Assembly (NCBI RefSeq): GCF_002917105.1
Contig: NZ_PQFZ01000008.1
Span: 1 to 64,000, forward strand
Reading direction: 5' to 3'
DNA length: 64,000 nucleotides
Origin: Allobosea psychrotolerans
Lineage (GTDB): Bacteria; Pseudomonadota; Alphaproteobacteria; Rhizobiales; Beijerinckiaceae
Shown: in pieces, positions 63,021 to 64,000 of the stretch
Layout: the number at the start of each line of letters is the position of its first letter
Numbering within the stretch: the first letter of the stretch is position 1
Translations under genes and position numbers: made by a program
Notes under the pieces: model-generated
Seen by the model: only the letters and a program-made list of their open reading frames with translations
Databases searched by the model: none
What the model was told of the DNA's origin: nothing

Positions 63021-63515
63021 ATGACCATGACGAACAGCATCGAAGCCATCGACGCCGGGCTGGTTCCCTCTGCCCGCTCGCTTTGGAACCTCGCGCTCGC
63101 CGGCTTCGCGGCGACCGGCTTTTACGAGATCTGGGCCAATTGGCCGACCGCTCTGCTGGCCGGCTTCCCGCTGGAACCGCCCGCACTGATCAAGTCGCTG
63201 TTCCAGCACCAACTCGCCGTCACAGTGCCCGATGTCTGGGCCAAGGCGCTGCATTTCCTCACCGGCTTCCTGTTCTATCCGCTCGGCTATTGGCTGCTCA
63301 CGCGAATCCGGAGCTTCGGCCACCCGACCGATGGCTGGATCTGGGGCGTCATCACCTATTTCATCGCACTCGGCTTCTTCGCGCCGCTGGCGGGGCGGCC
63401 CTTCCTGCTGATCGGCGACAACAACCTCCTCTCGCTGATGAGCCTGATAGGCCACGCGATCTTTGGCTTTGTGCTCGCCACTGTCTTCCAGGCGCTGCAA
63501 GCCCAGCGGGGCTGA
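63021..63515 (+). CDS. four-helix membrane protein, paralogue of 50364-50849
   Basis: A 164-residue polytopic protein sharing long identical blocks with the protein at 50364 (LTGFLFYPLGY, DGWIWG, ITYFIALGFFAPLAG, FPLEPP). The ATG at 63021 follows AGAAAGG. It follows the NDH-2 gene and may associate with it. Family unknown to me. Confidence 0.85.
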   Translation: MTMTNSIEAIDAGLVPSARSLWNLALAGFAATGFYEIWANWPTALLAGFPLEPPALIKSLFQHQLAVTVPDVWAKALHFLTGFLFYPLGYWLLTRIRSFGHPTDGWIWGVITYFIALGFFAPLAGRPFLLIGDNNLLSLMSLIGHAIFGFVLATVFQALQAQRG

Positions 63516-63619
63516 GCTGCAGCGGCCTTGCTGCCACAATCGACGAGCTGAACTAACCCTTCCGCGCCCAGCGCGGGAGGGCTTGTCTCGTCTCGGCCCT
63601 GACCTGTCTCGAGCCGCAG

Positions 63620-63660
63620 ATAGCCGCGCGCTATCGAAACGGGAGACAGATGGCATTTCT
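63620..63660 (+). promoter_or_regulatory. composite LysR-type element, copy 4 (toward cupin)
   Basis: ATAG-N7-CTAT, exactly 17 nt, then GGCATTTCT. It lies 78 nt before the cupin start. Confidence 0.75.
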
Positions 63661-63737
63661 AAATACCTCTCCGAAAGCCGATTTTCCGGTTGCGGCCATG
63701 CCGATCCCGGCGTGGCGACACCAACAAGGAGATTGTC

Positions 63738-64000
63738 ATGTCGATCCCGACCATCCTGTCCGCCCGACGAAACGCCGTGGCTTTGTTGAGCCTCGCCGCC
63801 GTCCTCCTCGCCACGGCCGGAGCCGATGCTGGCACCTGTCCGACGGACAAGGTGCTGACCATGCCGCGCAAGATCGAGGAGGCACCGGATGTCGGGATCA
63901 AGCGCGAGACGCTCTCGATCGTGAACCTGACGGGCTGGCGCGGCGTCGGCGATCTGCGCCTGCGCACGCGCCGGCTGACAGTGGCAGTCGGTGGCATCGT
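63738..64000 (+). CDS. cupin-like exported protein (3' end outside window)
   Basis: The first 87 residues show a signal peptide (cleavage near ADA-GTC), then TCPTDKVLTMPRKIEEAPD, ETLSIVNLTGWRGVGDL and LRLRTRRLTVAVGGIV. The last stretch is the start of a cupin barrel, whose His metal ligands would follow outside the window. A composite element precedes it, so it is likely part of the same regulon. Confidence 0.65.
   Translation, partial: MSIPTILSARRNAVALLSLAAVLLATAGADAGTCPTDKVLTMPRKIEEAPDVGIKRETLSIVNLTGWRGVGDLRLRTRRLTVAVGGI

Noticed and set aside
1..64000. CRISPR arrays, rRNA, tRNA, phage genes or transposases
   Set aside because: I looked for regular spaced repeats, tRNA-like cloverleaf ends, integrase and transposase motifs and found none.

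Overview
The window is a GC-rich chromosomal segment. Its gene content (SecA with a C-terminal zinc tail, DUF930, NrsF/DUF1109, KdsD, osmoregulated glucan protein, TAXI-TRAP transport, many intergenic palindromes) points to a Hyphomicrobiales alphaproteobacterium, probably Bosea or a close relative. The genus is an inference from gene style, not a search result.

Region 1 (0-5 kb) holds the tail of a chemoreceptor-like gene and a minus-strand nitrile-degrading set: gamma-glutamyltransferase-like enzyme, amidase, cobalt-type nitrile hydratase alpha and beta subunits, and their activator. Region 2 (5-9 kb) is a TAXI-TRAP transporter (binding protein, fused permease, DUF1850), with a 136-nt inverted repeat between the binding protein and permease genes. 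Region 3 (9-16.5 kb) holds an OpgD-like glucan protein, then a zinc ABC transporter (ATPase, permease, binding protein), a COG0523 GTPase, a WD40 protein and a small Cys protein. Two near-identical 18-bp Zur-like sites flank the transporter genes.

Region 4 (16.5-42 kb) is ordinary core genome: GNAT, YcaQ-like glycosylase, serine hydrolase, DUF930, Nudix, argJ, a parvulin, secA, an SPFH/NfeD pair, serA, kdsD, a beta-barrel protein, an M3 peptidase, an NtrC-type regulator, an LdtD/YcbK pair, a GST and corA. Two families of palindromic intergenic elements recur through it.

Region 5 (about 42.1-55.3 kb) looks like an inserted accessory block. It is bordered by gene-poor DNA on both sides and by the rare palindrome GCTAGCTAGC at 42902 and 55337. 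It encodes a haloacid dehalogenase, a YeeE/YedE transporter, CcdA, a periplasmic thioredoxin, a LysR regulator divergent from a GST / enoyl-CoA hydratase / peroxiredoxin-like operon, a YHS protein, a membrane protein, a ThDP enzyme, and an ECF sigma factor with its NrsF-type anti-sigma. Three sites matching GTAAC[C/G]-N16-CGA[A/T] lie before the thioredoxin, ThDP-enzyme and nrsF genes, which suggests a SigF-NrsF redox-stress regulon.

Region 6 (55.3-64 kb) is a second LysR-centred cluster: patatin, a SnoaL-like protein, a small protein with an MFS transporter, LysR, a peroxiredoxin-like protein, 3-hydroxybutyrate dehydrogenase, an NDH-2-like oxidoreductase, a paralogue of the region 5 membrane protein, and a cupin cut by the window end. 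Four copies of one composite element, ATAG-N7-CTAT, then exactly 17 nt, then GGCATTT, each precede a gene or operon here. I regard this as the most interesting signal in the window: an undescribed LysR regulon that appears to link lipid/3-hydroxybutyrate metabolism, respiration and peroxide defence.
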